64,000 nucleotides of DNA from Geitlerinema sp. PCC 7407 (GTDB lineage Bacteria > Cyanobacteriota > Cyanobacteriia > PCC-7407): the NCBI RefSeq assembly GCF_000317045.1, contig NC_019703.1, positions 3,852,934 through 3,916,933 on the forward strand. The letters run 5' to 3'. Shown in pieces: positions 17,781 to 26,015 of this stretch. The translations under genes were made by a program, and so were the position numbers. The notes beneath the pieces are model-generated. The model was not told the origin of the DNA. It ran no database searches and was given only the letters and a program-made list of their open reading frames with translations. Every line of letters starts with the position of its first letter. Within the stretch, counting starts at the first letter, position 1.

Positions 17781-18641
17781 ATGGAGCGCAAAGGCAAAAA
17801 ACAGAGGCTGGAGACACGGGGACAGGAGGTCCAGGCGATCGCCCCCCCAAAAAGCCGCCGGTACCAGCAGATGGTCTGGAGCCTGGTTTGGCTCGCGATC
17901 GCCTGGCTGTGGGCAGCGCCGAGCTGGGCCGGACCTTTGAGCGATCGCCTGGCCGCCTTTCCAGACTGGCGCAGCAAGCCCCCCACCGAGGCCGCCGTGG
18001 GCGACCTGGGCTACCCCGCCTGGATTGCCGGAGACTGGGACGTCACGACCACCCTGGTGGACCTAGCGGCCCCCCTCGCTCCCAAAATCACCACGCCGGG
18101 CTTTGAGGGCAACCGGCAGCAGCTGGGTCAGCCCATTACGTTTCGGGTACGCTTCGGCGAAGCTCAGGCCGCGCGATCGCCCTGGCCCACCCGCACCCCA
18201 GAGCCGATCATCGTGGCCGATCGCGCCTTCAATGGGCTGAGTCTGGCCCGCGCCTATCTCGGAGATGCGGCCCGCGCCGTCCTCGTAGATCCCGAGAACC
18301 CTAACCGCCAAATTACTCGTCTAGCTGGCGATCGCCAGCTGGTGTCCATCGTCAGCCGCCGCGCCACCGAAGCGCCCGATCCAGACACCTTCGTCACCAC
18401 CGAAATTTTCCAGCAGCGCTTTGGCACTGCCGGTCAGCTTTATTTCAACGAGGTCGAAACCACCACGGCCTACCGTCACGCCGATCCGCCGGGACCAGAC
18501 ACCCCGCCCATCGAGGCCGACCAAGTCACGGCGATCTATCTTTCGCCCCAGGATCCCCAGTTCTTTGAGGCGGGCGATCGCCCCGTCGCTCTCTATCGGT
18601 ACCGTCTCGTCTTTCAGCCCGTGGGCGATCGCGTCCCTTAA
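17781..18641 (+). CDS. DUF6816-type exported protein
   Basis: A 286-residue protein with a basic N-terminus, a hydrophobic segment around residues 32-48 and a likely signal cleavage after PSWA, so it is exported or sent to the thylakoid lumen. The pattern GDWDVTTTLVDL...APKITTPGFEGNR...FRVRFGEA looks like the DUF6816 family shared with chloroplast lumenal proteins; the family name is from memory. Function unknown. Start at ATG 17781 with GAGGG upstream; a TTG at 17772 is in frame. Two hairpins follow the stop. Confidence 0.72.
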   Translation: MERKGKKQRLETRGQEVQAIAPPKSRRYQQMVWSLVWLAIAWLWAAPSWAGPLSDRLAAFPDWRSKPPTEAAVGDLGYPAWIAGDWDVTTTLVDLAAPLAPKITTPGFEGNRQQLGQPITFRVRFGEAQAARSPWPTRTPEPIIVADRAFNGLSLARAYLGDAARAVLVDPENPNRQITRLAGDRQLVSIVSRRATEAPDPDTFVTTEIFQQRFGTAGQLYFNEVETTTAYRHADPPGPDTPPIEADQVTAIYLSPQDPQFFEAGDRPVALYRYRLVFQPVGDRVP

Positions 18642-18664
18642 ATCTGGCTACCTTTCCAGATTTT
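18640..18664 (+). terminator. Hairpin terminator, first of two
   Basis: AAATCTGG (18640-18647) pairs with CCAGATTT (18656-18663) and runs into T. The stem begins inside the stop codon of the DUF6816 gene. Confidence 0.5.
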
Positions 18665-18719
18665 CCAGAGGAGCCGTCCCCCAGCGTGAATATGGGGTTC
18701 TAGATGCACCCTGATAAAC

Positions 18720-18750
18720 GTCCCTCGGCCTTTCGGCTGGGGGACTTTCT
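18720..18750 (+). terminator. Hairpin terminator, second of two
   Basis: GTCCCTCGGCC (18720-18730) pairs with GGCTGGGGGAC (18735-18745, two G-U pairs) across TTTC, followed by TTTCT. It separates the forward exopolysaccharide block from the convergent lysozyme-like gene. Confidence 0.6.
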
Positions 18751-18752
18751 TA

Positions 18753-19511
18753 TTAACCAGCGTCGTCGCCCCTCAGATTTACCGACTGGCCAACGCGCTG
18801 AAGCTCTTCTCGCAGCGCCTTTTCATAGATCGTCGGCAAATAGCTCGTCATCGAGTTGGTCTCGATGCCATAGCCCAGGCTCGTCCAGGTGCTCGACAGG
18901 TTCTGGAGGACCTCGTCCAGACGCCCCTGGCGCAGCAGCTCTGGGATATCAATGCCCCAGGCCCCCGGATCGCTCAGCCAGCGATAGACCACCAGATCTT
19001 GATACTCCGGCTCAAAGCTAAAGTCAGCCGACCAAAACTGGAAGGGCTGCCCCTGCTGGGGATGGTAGAGAGCCGCCACGTCTTCCCACGTCGTGGTGAT
19101 GAACTGATAGCGGCCAGCGGCAGTCGTGCAGTCTCCCTCATTTGGTCCCGCCACGATGGTGATGCACTCATCCGGATGCTGGCGCAGATCCTCGATTCGG
19201 TAGCCGCCGTAGAGCAGCGAATAGGGCTCGAGATCGTTGGCCTCGCTGGCGGAGATGGTCCGCATCAGCGCCCGAACGTAGGGGTCGCCGCCCTCCATGA
19301 CGAGGGGCGCGACATAGTCCCACTGGCCCGGATAGCGCGGATCCTGGATCAGGCGCTGGACCTCGGTCCAGGGCGATCGCGCGACCCAGAGGGCGGCCAG
19401 CAGGGACAGACCAACGAGTACGAGGCGTCCACGACGGCGACGACCTCTGGGCCGCCTTGGGCGAGGAGTTGGCGCGAGGGGCGAGTTGGAGTCAGGCGGA
19501 GGAGAGTGCAC
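18753..19511 (-). CDS. Lambda-type lysozyme (GH104-like muramidase) with membrane anchor
   Basis: A 252-residue protein with a Pro/Arg-rich cytoplasmic start, one membrane anchor (about residues 31-44) and an exported domain that resembles phage lambda endolysin R and relatives: TISASEANDLEPYSLLYGG contains the catalytic Glu position, followed by TTAAGRYQFITTTWEDVA and LRQGRLDEVLQNLSSTW ending in LGYG. It should cleave peptidoglycan glycan strands, perhaps by lytic transglycosylation. There are no other phage genes nearby, and a cellular wall-remodelling role is more likely than a prophage relic. The start is a GTG at 19511; no strong ribosome site is visible. Confidence 0.78.
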   Translation of the reverse strand: MHSPPPDSNSPLAPTPRPRRPRGRRRRGRLVLVGLSLLAALWVARSPWTEVQRLIQDPRYPGQWDYVAPLVMEGGDPYVRALMRTISASEANDLEPYSLLYGGYRIEDLRQHPDECITIVAGPNEGDCTTAAGRYQFITTTWEDVAALYHPQQGQPFQFWSADFSFEPEYQDLVVYRWLSDPGAWGIDIPELLRQGRLDEVLQNLSSTWTSLGYGIETNSMTSYLPTIYEKALREELQRVGQSVNLRGDDAG

Positions 19512-19559
19512 GATGGGGGTGTCAATCGCGGAGTGAGGCTGAGCGTCCCTGGGGGAGGC

Positions 19560-20219
19560 TTAGGCCACGCTTTCAAACAGATCCGCCAAGGGCTTGCTGG
19601 GTTCCTCCAGTCGGGCCACGATCTCGACAATCTGGTTGCGAGCAGCGGGCTGGAAGAGGGCCTCGACGCACACTTGAGCAACTTTGGTTCGCGGGATACT
19701 GCCTTCAAAAAGCGTGTCAGCTTTTTCCATTATGATCGACGCTTCGGAGTCCTCATTTTTGAGGCCGCCGGGGCGAACAATGGTGTAGGTCAGGCCGCTG
19801 CGCTGCAAAAATTCCTCGGCTTGCTTTTTCCACCAGAGCACCAGCCAAAACAGGTTGAGGGGATGAAAGAAGCGCGAGACGCAGAGGGAAGACACCAGCA
19901 CCAGGTGCTCAATATTGTGCTGCTGAGCGGCGATCGCCAGGTTTTTGGTCCCCTCGTAGTCCACCTGATAGGGGCCTGTCGGATCCAGGCTCGGTCTGGC
20001 GCCCGTGGCGCAGATGACGGCGGTCATGCCGTCTAGGGCAGCGGTCAAAGTGTCCGGCTTGAGGACATCGCCCACCACAATTTCGGCTTGGGGCGGCAAG
20101 AGGCTGGTCGCTTGCTCGCGGTTGCGCACCAAGGCTCGAACAGCGATCTGGCGACGCACCAGCTCTTCTACCACACGCCGCCCCGTTTCGCCGGTAGCTC
20201 CCACAACCAAAACTTTCAT
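19560..20219 (-). CDS. NAD(P)-binding atypical SDR (Tic62/Ycf39-like)
   Basis: A 219-residue Rossmann-fold protein starting MKVLVVGATGETGRRVVEEL, with the glycine motif GATGETG near 7-13. Later elements VDYEGTKNLAIAA, HLVLVSSLCVS and YTIVRPGGLKNED place it in the atypical short-chain dehydrogenase group without the usual YxxxK catalytic pair in standard spacing. Cyanobacterial and plastid relatives bind NADP(H) and act as redox sensors or assembly factors. Substrate unknown. Confidence 0.85.
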   Translation of the reverse strand: MKVLVVGATGETGRRVVEELVRRQIAVRALVRNREQATSLLPPQAEIVVGDVLKPDTLTAALDGMTAVICATGARPSLDPTGPYQVDYEGTKNLAIAAQQHNIEHLVLVSSLCVSRFFHPLNLFWLVLWWKKQAEEFLQRSGLTYTIVRPGGLKNEDSEASIIMEKADTLFEGSIPRTKVAQVCVEALFQPAARNQIVEIVARLEEPSKPLADLFESVA

Positions 20220-20708
20220 CGGTTTTGTCCTATTTTTTAAGATTCAGTGCTTGAGATGAAAAGGGCTCAAAGCATTGATCGTACTACTGCCAATTCCTTG
20301 ATTTTTCTGTCTTTTGGCAGTCTTTGCGGAAAATTGGCGCTCAGGAGTGATGCCGTTCAAGGGGGTTAAGACAGCGGCGATCGCCCGCTCCCGTCGCTAA
20401 AGATATGGGGAAATACCCAGTACAAACCCAGCCCAAACTTGCTAGAGAAGAATACATCACGCCAAAAATCCTCCCAAGGCGCGATCGCCCCTCGGATCCC
20501 CCCTTTCCAGAAACTCAGCCTCCAGTTTAGTTTTGATAGTTCACGTGGTTTGGCATTTGGTTCAGCCGCTATGCTGAAAAGCATGACTGTCCCAACGGTT
20601 GGTCCCCGCCCGTAGCAGGCTCCGGATCCTCCACGCCAAATCTTGCGCAATTTGGCTTGCCCCCCTGGGAACTCTAATCTCACACCTAAGGAGCGCGTAG
20701 AAGCGGGT
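20220..20708. other. 489-base divergent spacer
   Basis: No credible gene. It should contain the promoters of the SDR gene (left) and the DUF1997 gene (right). An inverted repeat ACTGCCAA (20286-20293) / TTGGCAGT (20314-20321) with a 20-base T-rich loop is present. Otherwise I see only HIP1-type palindromes at about 20377 and 20482. Confidence 0.4.
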
Positions 20709-21422
20709 ATGCAGTCACACTCCATTCACCATTCTCCCGTCGAGGTTCACGAAGCGCTGCTGGATTCGATGACAGGCTTGACCAATCCTGACTTTTCCGT
20801 GACTGAGCATTCGGAGCATTCTACCCACGCCGAGCCGACCCGGTTTCGGAATCACTTTGTCGGCTGCATGGAAATGCAGGCCGATGCTCGCACCGTTGGC
20901 GACTACCTTGACGCGCATCCGGGATGGTTTCGTCGCTGCGCCCATCCCATGAAGGCCGAGCCCATCAGCGAAAATGGCTACGCTCTGGTGATTGGCCGCT
21001 TTGGCTCCTTTGGCTACGAGATTGAGCCCAAAATTGGTCTCGATTTGCTGCCCCAAGAAGAAGGGGTTTACCGCATTCGCACCATTGCGGTCCCTGACTA
21101 CACGCCCATCGGCTACGACGTCGATTTCCAGGCTTCCCTGTCTCTCCTAGAGCACCCCGGCGAGGTGGATGCCACCATGACCCATGTCGAGTGGACCCTG
21201 GACCTGGAAGTGACCATTCATTTCCCGAAGTTCATTCACGCGCTGCCCCAGGGCCTGATCCAGACGACGGGCGATCGCCTCCTGCGCCAGATCGTGCGCC
21301 AAGTTTCGCGCCGGCTCACCCACAAGGTCCAAGAAGACTTTCACAGCAACCTCGGCCTAGCCATGCCCCAGCCCGCCAAGAAAAAGTCGCTCTGGGCTCG
21401 GGGTCATCACGACGCCCTCTAG
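20709..21422 (+). CDS. DUF1997 family protein
   Basis: A 237-residue soluble protein of the cyanobacterial/plant DUF1997 family. Recognisable parts are the F-x-N/H-x-F...CM-x-M segment in the first third (NHFVGCMEMQADARTVGDYL), followed by HPGWFRRCAHPM, GRFGSFGYEIEPKIGL and the LTHKVQEDFHSNLGL end. The family is not characterised biochemically. ATG 20709 gives the expected N-terminus; the frame is open 22 codons further but without support. Confidence 0.8.
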   Translation: MQSHSIHHSPVEVHEALLDSMTGLTNPDFSVTEHSEHSTHAEPTRFRNHFVGCMEMQADARTVGDYLDAHPGWFRRCAHPMKAEPISENGYALVIGRFGSFGYEIEPKIGLDLLPQEEGVYRIRTIAVPDYTPIGYDVDFQASLSLLEHPGEVDATMTHVEWTLDLEVTIHFPKFIHALPQGLIQTTGDRLLRQIVRQVSRRLTHKVQEDFHSNLGLAMPQPAKKKSLWARGHHDAL

Positions 21423-21784
21423 GGCGAGTCTGGCCAGCAGCCCCCGACGCTGACCCGGCAAGTTCTGGCCCCGCCTTACCCGCTATCTCAATCTATGCAA
21501 AAGGGCCTCTCAAGCTAGCTTGGGAGGCCCTTAGCGATTTATGGGTTCAGGATCGAGAGGTGCGCAGGCGATCCGTTAGCTAGTTCAGCCAGAAGCCTCA
21601 CGTCCATAATCTCTGATTTAGCGCGAGATGAAGGCGCGTTTATGGCGGGACGGTCGGTGAACTATGTTTGACGCGAGAACCGACCAGCCCCGTCATGAAC
21701 CCCCTCTTCTGCCCCAAGTCAGAAAGTCCTACTCTCCAGCTCAGGGAACGGATGCTGAAAAATCGCACCCAGTAAAATACTCAA
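21423..21784. other. Spacer with long hairpin and probable left end of the TnpB element
   Basis: Left part: a 14-base-pair hairpin at 21501-21532. Right part: an inverted repeat at 21652-21685 and a leader running to the tnpB start, with TAAAAT just before it. The left boundary of the insertion element must lie in here but cannot be fixed without an empty-site sequence. Confidence 0.4.
21501..21532. terminator. Long perfect hairpin, probable bidirectional terminator
   Basis: Bases 21501-21514 pair with 21519-21532 over a CTAG loop: arms start AAGGGCCTC and end GAGGCCCTT, with one G-T pair. There is no T-run after it (AGCGATTT), so it may stabilise the DUF1997 mRNA end rather than terminate on its own. 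Confidence 0.5.
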
Positions 21785-23017
21785 ATGAGAACCGCCTACC
21801 AGTACCGATTGCGTCCAACTTCCAGTCAAGTCGCCTTGATGAGCGAATGGCTGGAACTCTTGCGCAGACAGTACAACTACCGTCTCGGTGAGCGGTTCTC
21901 TTGGTATGAACAAAACCGCTGTGACATCAATGTCTGTCCCTTAATTTGTCATCTGCCAGAGCTTCGAGAGAATCCTGACTTCTACTCTCAGAAACGAGAC
22001 CTGGTGAACTCCAAAGCTCTGTTTCCGGAGTACCAGCAGATTCACTCTCAAGTGCTGCAAGACTGCATTGGCCGGGTGAAGAAGACCTTTGACCGCTGGC
22101 TCAAAGGAGACTGCAACGGCAAGCGAAGCGGCAAGCCTCGCTTCAAAGGAGCAGGCCGCTATCGCTCCTTCACCTTCCCGCAAGCAAAGCAAGACTGCAT
22201 CCAGGGCAAACAAATCAATCTCCCCAAGATTGGCTGGGTGAAACTGATTCAGCATCGACCCTTACCGGAAGGCTTCAAGGTCAAGACCGCCACCGTCAGC
22301 TACAAAGTTGATGGCTGGTATGTGACTCTGAGCTTGGAAGACTCCTCTGTCCCAGCTCTCACTCCCGATGCCACCGGCATTGAGAACACGATGGGGATTG
22401 ATTTGGGCTTGAAGTCGTTTTTGGTAGACGATGCAGGGCAAGAAGAACCCATTCCCCAGCACTACCGAAAAGCTGAAAAGCGTCTGAAGCGGTTGCAGCG
22501 TTCACTGTCACGCAAGAAAAAAGGGTCCAATCGCCGGAAGAAGGCGGTTAAACGAGTTGCCAAGGCGCACCTAAAAGTCTCAAATCAGCGCAAGGACTTT
22601 CACCACAAAGTCGCAAACAAGCTTTTATCCAAAGGAAATCATGTTGCTCATGAAAAGCTAAACATTCGAGGTATTGCCAGGAGCAAGCTGGCAAAGTCAA
22701 CTCATGATGCTGGTTGGGGCCAGTTCCTGCAAATTCTGGCAATCAAGGCTGAAAGAGCCGGGTTGCTGACGATTGAAGTGAATCCCAACGGTACGTCTCA
22801 GAACTGCTCTGGTTGCGGGGTCAAGGTACCAAAAACACTTCAGGACAGGATTCATGCCTGTCCTGAGTGTGGGCTGACGATTGACCGTGACCACAATGCA
22901 GCGGTCAATATCAAGTATTTGGCGGTAGGGCATTCCGTCAATAAAGCTCAGGCAACGCCCGATGGGTTACCAGGGGTCACTGAGAAGCCGACACCGTATA
23001 CGTCAGTATCGGTGTAG
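21785..23017 (+). CDS. tnpB: TnpB, RNA-guided RuvC-type endonuclease
   Basis: TnpB proteins use a transcript of the element's right end (omega RNA) to cut DNA next to a transposon-associated motif and are ancestors of Cas12. The 410-residue product looks intact: N-terminal helix-turn region (MRTAYQYRLRPTSSQ), RuvC motif I at D206 in GIDLGLKSF, motif II at E290 in VAHEKLNIRG, a zinc finger C341-x2-C344...C359-x2-C362, and motif III DRDHNAAVNI with D367/D369. A Lys/Arg-rich helix (228-263) lies between motifs I and II. A C-terminal extension after NIKY is Pro/Thr-rich. No frameshift or missing catalytic residue, so the nuclease may be active. Confidence 0.93.
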   Translation: MRTAYQYRLRPTSSQVALMSEWLELLRRQYNYRLGERFSWYEQNRCDINVCPLICHLPELRENPDFYSQKRDLVNSKALFPEYQQIHSQVLQDCIGRVKKTFDRWLKGDCNGKRSGKPRFKGAGRYRSFTFPQAKQDCIQGKQINLPKIGWVKLIQHRPLPEGFKVKTATVSYKVDGWYVTLSLEDSSVPALTPDATGIENTMGIDLGLKSFLVDDAGQEEPIPQHYRKAEKRLKRLQRSLSRKKKGSNRRKKAVKRVAKAHLKVSNQRKDFHHKVANKLLSKGNHVAHEKLNIRGIARSKLAKSTHDAGWGQFLQILAIKAERAGLLTIEVNPNGTSQNCSGCGVKVPKTLQDRIHACPECGLTIDRDHNAAVNIKYLAVGHSVNKAQATPDGLPGVTEKPTPYTSVSV

Positions 23018-23028
23018 GAGTATGTCAC
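22900..23028 (+). ncRNA. Predicted omega (right-end) RNA of the TnpB element
   Basis: In this superfamily the guide scaffold comes from the 3' end of tnpB through the right end. Here the subterminal hairpin ACACCG/CGGTGT plus ATAC/GTAT (22991-23015, loop GTCA, one bulged T) overlaps the tnpB stop codon. The guide would follow the element end, near 23025-23045, reading into the last codons of the DUF4079 gene. Position is inferred from family knowledge; exact ends are not visible. Confidence 0.4.
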
Positions 23029-23489
23029 GAGTTGAGGATTCGCTGCACAATCTGCATGCCCGTCACAGCCTGCCAGCCAAACAGACCCACCAGCACCCCA
23101 TTGAGAACGATGTGGGTGTATCGCGCCCAGCCCTGGCCTTTTTGCATGAAGGGAACCAGCGACGCAGACGTCGCAATCAGCCCCGTCATGCCCAGGCCTG
23201 CCAGCAGGTGCGGCCCGACGAAAAGCTTGCCGTTGTTGATATAGGTCACGGCCATGCCGCCCAGCGTCCCCGTCACCATGAAGACCAGCAAAATCGAGCC
23301 CACAACATGGTGCTTGAGGTTAAATTTGCCCTTGATCAGCTCTTTTTTGAGATCGCCTTCAGCGGAGCGGGTTCGGCGGATCTGGATGCCGAGGTAGAGA
23401 GCATAGAGGGTCACGGCCAAGAGCACCCACATCAAGAGCGGGTGAAAGAAGGTCATCACCGGCTTGAGAGCGGCAGGAATCTCTAACAT
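23025..23489 (-). CDS. DUF4079 membrane protein
   Basis: A 154-residue membrane protein with about four hydrophobic segments (20-35, 65-85, 95-115, 122-140) and the DUF4079 look: MTFFHPLLMWVLLAVTLY at the start, NLKHHVVGSILLVFMVTGTLGG in the middle with paired histidines, and FVGPHLLAGL. The paired His residues in helices suggest haem or quinone binding, which I infer only. The ATG at 23489 has GGAG upstream. Its 3' end abuts the TnpB element; the stop codon is 8 bases from the tnpB stop and may have been altered by the insertion. Confidence 0.8.
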   Translation of the reverse strand: MLEIPAALKPVMTFFHPLLMWVLLAVTLYALYLGIQIRRTRSAEGDLKKELIKGKFNLKHHVVGSILLVFMVTGTLGGMAVTYINNGKLFVGPHLLAGLGMTGLIATSASLVPFMQKGQGWARYTHIVLNGVLVGLFGWQAVTGMQIVQRILNS

Positions 23490-23658
23490 AGGTCTCCGAA
23501 AGTGGCTGAATAGAGTCAAGCTTTATAAAACTTAGTATAGTCCGGGGACGAGAATCAAAAATTGTTTCTCCGCGAAATTTTAGGCAACTAATCATGGCTC
23601 GAGGCATTTCCGTCGGAGGATAGAAGGAAAGCAACAGGCGCAGTTTCAGGACCAGAAC

Positions 23659-25137
23659 ATGGCAGCGGCAAAGGACGAGCGACTAATTCGCGCAGCTCGG
23701 GCGGGGGATCTGCATCAGGTGGAGGCGCTGCTAGCAGCAGGGGCCGTCGTCGATGAAACGGACAGCGCGGGAACTACGGCGCTGATGTTCGCGGCCCAGA
23801 AGGGCTACCGGGAAATTGTGCAGCGCCTGCTGACAGGTGGCGCGGCGATTGATCGAGCTCAGGGGCGCTTTGGGGTGACGGCGCTCATGCTGGCGGCAGC
23901 GGGGCAGCAGGTGGATACGGTGGCGCTGCTGCTGAAGGCGGGCGCAGCGGTGAATGCCTGTAATGAAGATGGCAGCACGGCGCTGATGGCGGCTGCGCTG
24001 CGGGGCAGCGCGGTGATTGTGGAGATGCTGCTGGAGGCGGGGGCGGCGGTGAATGCGGTGGACCAAGACGGTGATACGGCGCTGATGCTGGCGCTGCGGC
24101 AGGGACACGGCGCGATCGCCCAAATGCTCTTGCAGGCGGGCGCGGATTTGCCGCCTGCCATCGAGGAAGACCCGCCGCTGGTGTTGGCCGCCCAGCAGGG
24201 CCACTTGGGTCTGGTTCAGGCCCTGATCGATCGCGGGGCAGCGGTGAACAAGGGGGACGTGGAAGGGCGATCGCCCCTCATAGCCGCCGCCGAAGCGGGC
24301 CATGAAGCCGTGGTAGCCTGCCTCCTGGGAAACGGGGCCAGCGTCAACGCTGCCGATCGGGCCGGAGACACAGCCCTGATTTTGGCCGCTGACCAAGGAC
24401 ACGGCGCCATCGCCCAGGCCCTCCTCAACCACGGAGCCGACCCCAACTACGCCAACGGCGAAGGCCAAACGGCCCTGATGGCAGCGGCCGCCGGGGGATA
24501 CACGGCGATCGCCCAGCAGCTGCTCGATCGCGGCGCAAATCTTCAAGCGCAGGACCAAGACAGCGAAACAGCGCTGAACCTGGCCGTCGTTGAGGGGCAC
24601 ACTGACACCGTTCAGCTCTTGCTAGAGCGAGGAGCCGACCCCCAGCACCGCAACCGCCTCGGCGACACGCCGCTCCTCGTGGCGGCTCTCCACGGCCACA
24701 GCGCGATCGCAGCTCACCTGCTGCGCTACGGCGCCGACAGCAGCAGCAAAAACTTTGGGGAAACCGCCCTCACCCTCGCTGTCGGCCACGGTCACATCGA
24801 CACTGTTCGGGTCTTGCTCGCGGTCGGCCTCAACCCGAACATTCAGACCAAAACGGGCAAAACCCTGCTCATGCGGGCCGCCGATCAGGGCGATGGCGAC
24901 ATGGTTCGGACCCTCATTGCCCACGGCGCCAATCCCTCTGCCCAAGACGAGTCTGGAGCCACAGCGCTCATGTGGGCCGCCCATCAGGGCCACCTAGACG
25001 CGATCGAAGCCCTGATCGAAGGCCAGGCCGACCTCAATCAGCGCAACCAGGGCGGCTACAGCGCCCTGATGATCGCGGAGTTCAATGGCTTTAGGAGCGT
25101 GGCCCAGCGACTGCGGCAGGCAGGAGCGCAAGAATAG
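23659..25137 (+). CDS. Ankyrin repeat protein, 15 repeats
   Basis: A 492-residue protein made entirely of ankyrin repeats of about 33 residues; I count 15 units from residue 4 to the end, most with the TALMxAAxxGHxxIVxxLLxxGA consensus in pieces such as TALMAAALRGSAVIVEMLL. There is no signal peptide, membrane segment or catalytic domain, so it is likely a cytoplasmic protein-binding scaffold. The DNA of the repeats is divergent, so the array is old. A TATAGT sequence at about 23535 could be the promoter -10. It converges with an acetyltransferase gene. Confidence 0.93.
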   Translation: MAAAKDERLIRAARAGDLHQVEALLAAGAVVDETDSAGTTALMFAAQKGYREIVQRLLTGGAAIDRAQGRFGVTALMLAAAGQQVDTVALLLKAGAAVNACNEDGSTALMAAALRGSAVIVEMLLEAGAAVNAVDQDGDTALMLALRQGHGAIAQMLLQAGADLPPAIEEDPPLVLAAQQGHLGLVQALIDRGAAVNKGDVEGRSPLIAAAEAGHEAVVACLLGNGASVNAADRAGDTALILAADQGHGAIAQALLNHGADPNYANGEGQTALMAAAAGGYTAIAQQLLDRGANLQAQDQDSETALNLAVVEGHTDTVQLLLERGADPQHRNRLGDTPLLVAALHGHSAIAAHLLRYGADSSSKNFGETALTLAVGHGHIDTVRVLLAVGLNPNIQTKTGKTLLMRAADQGDGDMVRTLIAHGANPSAQDESGATALMWAAHQGHLDAIEALIEGQADLNQRNQGGYSALMIAEFNGFRSVAQRLRQAGAQE

Positions 25138-25149
25138 CGGCTTAGGGGA

Positions 25150-25653
25150 TTAGGGCTCTGGCTCGAGGGTCTTGAGCATCCACAGGGAGCGCACCTGAAA
25201 GCCCAGGGATTCGTAGAGATGTAGGGCGATCGCATTGTCCGCAAACACTTGCAGGCCCAACCGGCGATCGCCTCGCTCTCGGGCCCAGGACTCCGCATGG
25301 CGCATCAGCGCCGAGCCGATTCCCCGGCAGCGATGGTCCGGCGCCACATACAGCAAAAAAACATGGGCATGGCGATCGCCCTCCACCTGATCCACCGCGT
25401 TGCCCATCCACAGGCAGCCCACCGGCTCCCGCACCGCAGACGGCAGCAAGCTCGGCTCCGGCGGATCCGCTGACTGCGGCTCCACCCACCACAGCGGCGT
25501 TTCTGGAGAAAAATACTGCTCCACCGTCCGCTGGAGGACAGACAAATCCGGTACCGGGAAAAACTCCCGATAGGTTTGGCCCATAAATTTTGTCAGCAGC
25601 GCCCGATCGAGCCCTGACCCCGTCTTTAGCTCGTACCCTGGCACCTCAAACAC
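25150..25653 (-). CDS. GNAT-family N-acetyltransferase
   Basis: A 167-residue acetyltransferase with an acetyl-CoA site VAPDHRCRGIGSALMRHA (the R/Q-x-x-G-x-G/A loop) and the later LQVFADNAIALHLYESLGF, which is typical of GNAT enzymes. An N-terminal part (residues 1-60) contains YREFFPVPDL and is family-specific. The substrate, a protein N-terminus, amino acid or small amine, cannot be told. Confidence 0.88.
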   Translation of the reverse strand: MFEVPGYELKTGSGLDRALLTKFMGQTYREFFPVPDLSVLQRTVEQYFSPETPLWWVEPQSADPPEPSLLPSAVREPVGCLWMGNAVDQVEGDRHAHVFLLYVAPDHRCRGIGSALMRHAESWARERGDRRLGLQVFADNAIALHLYESLGFQVRSLWMLKTLEPEP

Positions 25654-25689
25654 TGGCTCACCGCCCCGCCGCGAAATAGGTCTGCGTCG

Positions 25690-25935
25690 CTAGAGCTGTC
25701 CCGACAGGCTCGGATCCTCCGGCAGGCCTTGCACCAGCACCCGCAGCTCCTGGGGCAGGTCCGCCAAAATCTTGCTGGGCTGCGCCTGAGCAGCCTCTAC
25801 GGGAGCCATCTCCTCCATAGGGGCCGGAGCCGCCATATCACTCGGCAAAAAGATGCGGGCACTCACGGCCAGCAACGCCACCAAAAACACCAACACAATC
25901 AGAAACGGAGCGATGACCTGGCGAAAAAAAGTCAT
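25690..25935 (-). CDS. Small single-span membrane protein
   Basis: An 81-residue protein with one hydrophobic segment (residues 9-30) and an Ala/Pro/Glu-rich exported or cytoplasmic tail ending PSKILADLPQELRVLVQGL. No family recognised. It lies between two reverse-strand genes, 36 bases beyond the acetyltransferase start and 80 bases before the symporter stop, and its codon use matches its neighbours, so I take it as real. Confidence 0.6.
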   Translation of the reverse strand: MTFFRQVIAPFLIVLVFLVALLAVSARIFLPSDMAAPAPMEEMAPVEAAQAQPSKILADLPQELRVLVQGLPEDPSLSGQL

Positions 25936-26015
25936 GGTAGCAAGGGACAGGAGCAGCTAAAGAGGCGACATCAGAGCGCTGGTTACTTTTTGCAAAGCGC
26001 TCTCATTTTTTAATC

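Larger units (their letters stand above)
21652..23028 (+). mobile_element. Solo tnpB insertion element (IS200/IS605 superfamily, IS1341-like)
   Basis: The element has only tnpB; no Y1-transposase tnpA is adjacent, so it belongs to the tnpB-only class. Candidate ends are an inverted repeat at 21652-21685 on the left (GGTCGGT/ACCGACC with a 20-base loop) and a subterminal hairpin at 22991-23015 on the right. Boundaries are approximate. It has no long terminal inverted repeats or target duplication, as expected for this superfamily. Its GC content is lower than its neighbours. Confidence 0.65.

Noticed and set aside
18753-19511. Lysozyme-like gene as a prophage relic
   Set aside because: No holin, portal, capsid or tail genes are near, and the protein has its own membrane anchor; a host wall enzyme is simpler.
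18999-20036. 345-codon forward frame
   Set aside because: Antisense to the lysozyme-like and SDR genes, both of which carry clear motifs; its translation shows none.
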